From Clostridia bacterium (lineage in GTDB: Bacteria > Bacillota > Clostridia > Oscillospirales > Butyricicoccaceae): a stretch of DNA of 5,598 nucleotides. The DNA lies in NCBI GenBank assembly GCA_017547995.1, contig JAFYNW010000260.1:1-5598 (forward strand), in the 5' to 3' direction. This document shows positions 4,378-5,598 of this stretch, one piece after another. The notes beneath the pieces are model-generated. The model was not told the origin of the DNA and searched no databases. It saw nothing but the letters and a program-made list of their open reading frames with translations. How positions within the stretch are numbered: position 1 is the stretch's first letter; each line of letters begins with the position of its first letter. The position numbers and the translations under genes were made by a program.

Positions 4378-5598
4378 ATGTTCAATTATCCAAAGCCAAG
4401 AAAATCTGATTTTACTTACGAGCTTCACGGTGTCACACTTGCTGACCCTTATCAGTGGATGGAAGACCGCCACAGTGAAGAAACTTTAGCATGGGTAAAG
4501 GCTCAGAATGAGTTTACAGATAACTATTTCAATACACTTGAAGGCTATGATGCTCCTGCAAGAGCCAAGATGCTCAAGGAAAACGCAAAGGGCGTTTCCT
4601 ATTCGGAAGAATACGAGCTTAACGGCAAGCTTTACTGCATCAAGACAGACGAGGCTTCCAAGGTTTTTGCCGCAATTCTCGATATGGATTACAACGAGCT
4701 TGAAATCATCGCAACTCCTGAATCCTTCGACGGCAAGTATATCTATTCCTCCTGCATTCCTTCCGTTCTCGACAACGGCATAGTTGCTGTAAACGGTCTT
4801 GAACACGGCAAGGCAGCTCCTTCCATCGTGGTTTACGATTATAAGAATAACAAGGTTCTTCATACACTTGAAGGTATGTTCTCCTGGTGCTGGGGCGGCG
4901 ACGGCAAGAGCATTTACTTCGCTGACGCTGATATCGACAAGTCGACAGGCAAGTCTGTTCACTTTGTGAAGGTCTACAACACAGACACAGACGAAATCAC
5001 AACTATCCACACACATAACGAGCACTCCCCATTCCTCCGCCTTTCCGCATCTGCTGACGGCAAATACATCTTTATCCTCGCTTTCAAGGATTATTCAAAC
5101 TGCAAGCTTTACTGCTTTACACCTGCGGACAACACTACTGTTGAGCTGACAAACGGTGAGTATCTCTCTGTAAGCTACCTCGGCTCCAACGATAAGTATC
5201 ACTATATCTTCTCCCGTGCCAACGCTGACTTCGGCAAGATTATCGGCGTGGAAATCGGCTCAAAAATCTCTGATGCAAAGGTCATCATTCCTGAATCTGA
5301 AAAGAATCTTATCGGCGCTCAGGTGACACCAAAATACCTCCTCGTTTCTTCCATGAAGGACGTTGTTGGCGTTCTCGACGTTTATAGCCACGAGGGTGAG
5401 TTTGTAAAGACAATCGCTCTTCCTGACGAATTCGGCAACTGCGGCTCACGCAACTTCGGCAGCCATATCGTTTCCAAGGCTGAAAACTTCTATTTCAGTT
5501 TTGAATCCTTCCGCGTTGCTCCTATGACAATGCGTTACAACCTTGAAACTGACGAGGTTTCCGTGGCTTACCAGAAGAAGAAGGTCAACGTGCCTGAC
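4378..5598 (+). CDS. Prolyl oligopeptidase family (S9A) serine peptidase, N-terminal part (C-terminus off the right edge)
   Basis: The frame is open from the ATG at 4378 to the edge, 407 codons, with no stop. Residues 1-70 match the N-terminal helical part of S9A enzymes: YPKPRKSDFTYELHGV followed by LADPYQWMED (about 4-30), then the LAWVKAQNEFTDNYF helix, close to the family signature of HGV..DPYRWLED. From about residue 75 there are repeating strand-rich blocks with turns such as WGGDGKSIYF and SADGKYIFI, typical of the seven-bladed beta-propeller that gates the active site. The Ser-Asp-His alpha/beta-hydrolase domain (usually after about residue 430 in a protein near 700 residues) is beyond the window, so catalytic residues cannot be checked. 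No signal peptide, so probably a cytoplasmic endopeptidase cutting after proline in short peptides. It is divergent from the other genes and has its own promoter. Confidence 0.93.
   Translation, partial: MFNYPKPRKSDFTYELHGVTLADPYQWMEDRHSEETLAWVKAQNEFTDNYFNTLEGYDAPARAKMLKENAKGVSYSEEYELNGKLYCIKTDEASKVFAAILDMDYNELEIIATPESFDGKYIYSSCIPSVLDNGIVAVNGLEHGKAAPSIVVYDYKNNKVLHTLEGMFSWCWGGDGKSIYFADADIDKSTGKSVHFVKVYNTDTDEITTIHTHNEHSPFLRLSASADGKYIFILAFKDYSNCKLYCFTPADNTTVELTNGEYLSVSYLGSNDKYHYIFSRANADFGKIIGVEIGSKISDAKVIIPESEKNLIGAQVTPKYLLVSSMKDVVGVLDVYSHEGEFVKTIALPDEFGNCGSRNFGSHIVSKAENFYFSFESFRVAPMTMRYNLETDEVSVAYQKKKVNVPD

Noticed and set aside
4162..5025. Minus-strand open frames at 4162-4473 and 4486-5025
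   Set aside because: They lie opposite the prolyl-oligopeptidase start or the promoter region. The second is in antisense register and ends exactly at the single TTA codon 37 of the peptidase.

Overview
The window looks like chromosomal DNA from a low-to-mid GC Firmicute, most likely a gut clostridium of the Ruminococcaceae/Oscillospiraceae type. The signs are strong AGGAGG-type ribosome binding sites 5-7 nt from most starts, AT-rich intergenic promoters of SigA type, coding sequence of moderate GC, and an intergenic repeat cluster of a kind common in clostridia. The assignment is inference from style, not from a marker gene.

Layout. Five genes lie on the minus strand and one on the plus strand; both end genes are cut by the window edges. 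From the right, a divergent intergenic region (about 4075-4377) separates a plus-strand prolyl-oligopeptidase-family gene (4378 to the right edge, N-terminal 407 residues only) from the minus-strand genes. Leftward come a small membrane-anchored protein of unknown function (3589-4074), a creatininase-family metallo-amidohydrolase (2773-3546), an aldo-keto reductase with a C-terminal 2[4Fe-4S] ferredoxin domain (1545-2678), a class I SAM-dependent methyltransferase (764-1483) and the N-terminal 229 residues of a PepT-like M20 metallopeptidase (687 to the left edge).

Transcription as read from the sequence: the unknown gene and the creatininase gene probably form a pair driven from a promoter near 4252-4280, ending at a small hairpin at 2745-2764. 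The reductase has its own extended -10 promoter, whose -35 is one arm of that hairpin. A strong hairpin with a GNRA loop (1502-1527) sits between the reductase and the methyltransferase. The M20 peptidase has a near-consensus promoter (723-751). The plus-strand peptidase has its own promoter (4301-4329).

Functional theme: two cytoplasmic peptidases (M20 and prolyl oligopeptidase families) suggest peptide catabolism; the reductase is a redox enzyme that could take electrons from ferredoxin-type carriers. The genes do not form an obvious pathway. I see no defence system, CRISPR array, prophage, transposase, tRNA or rRNA. The most unusual DNA is the non-coding 4075-4377 region, which holds a repeat mosaic inside the probable 5' leader of the unknown gene, plus repeated TGT...ACA-like motifs at both divergent promoters.
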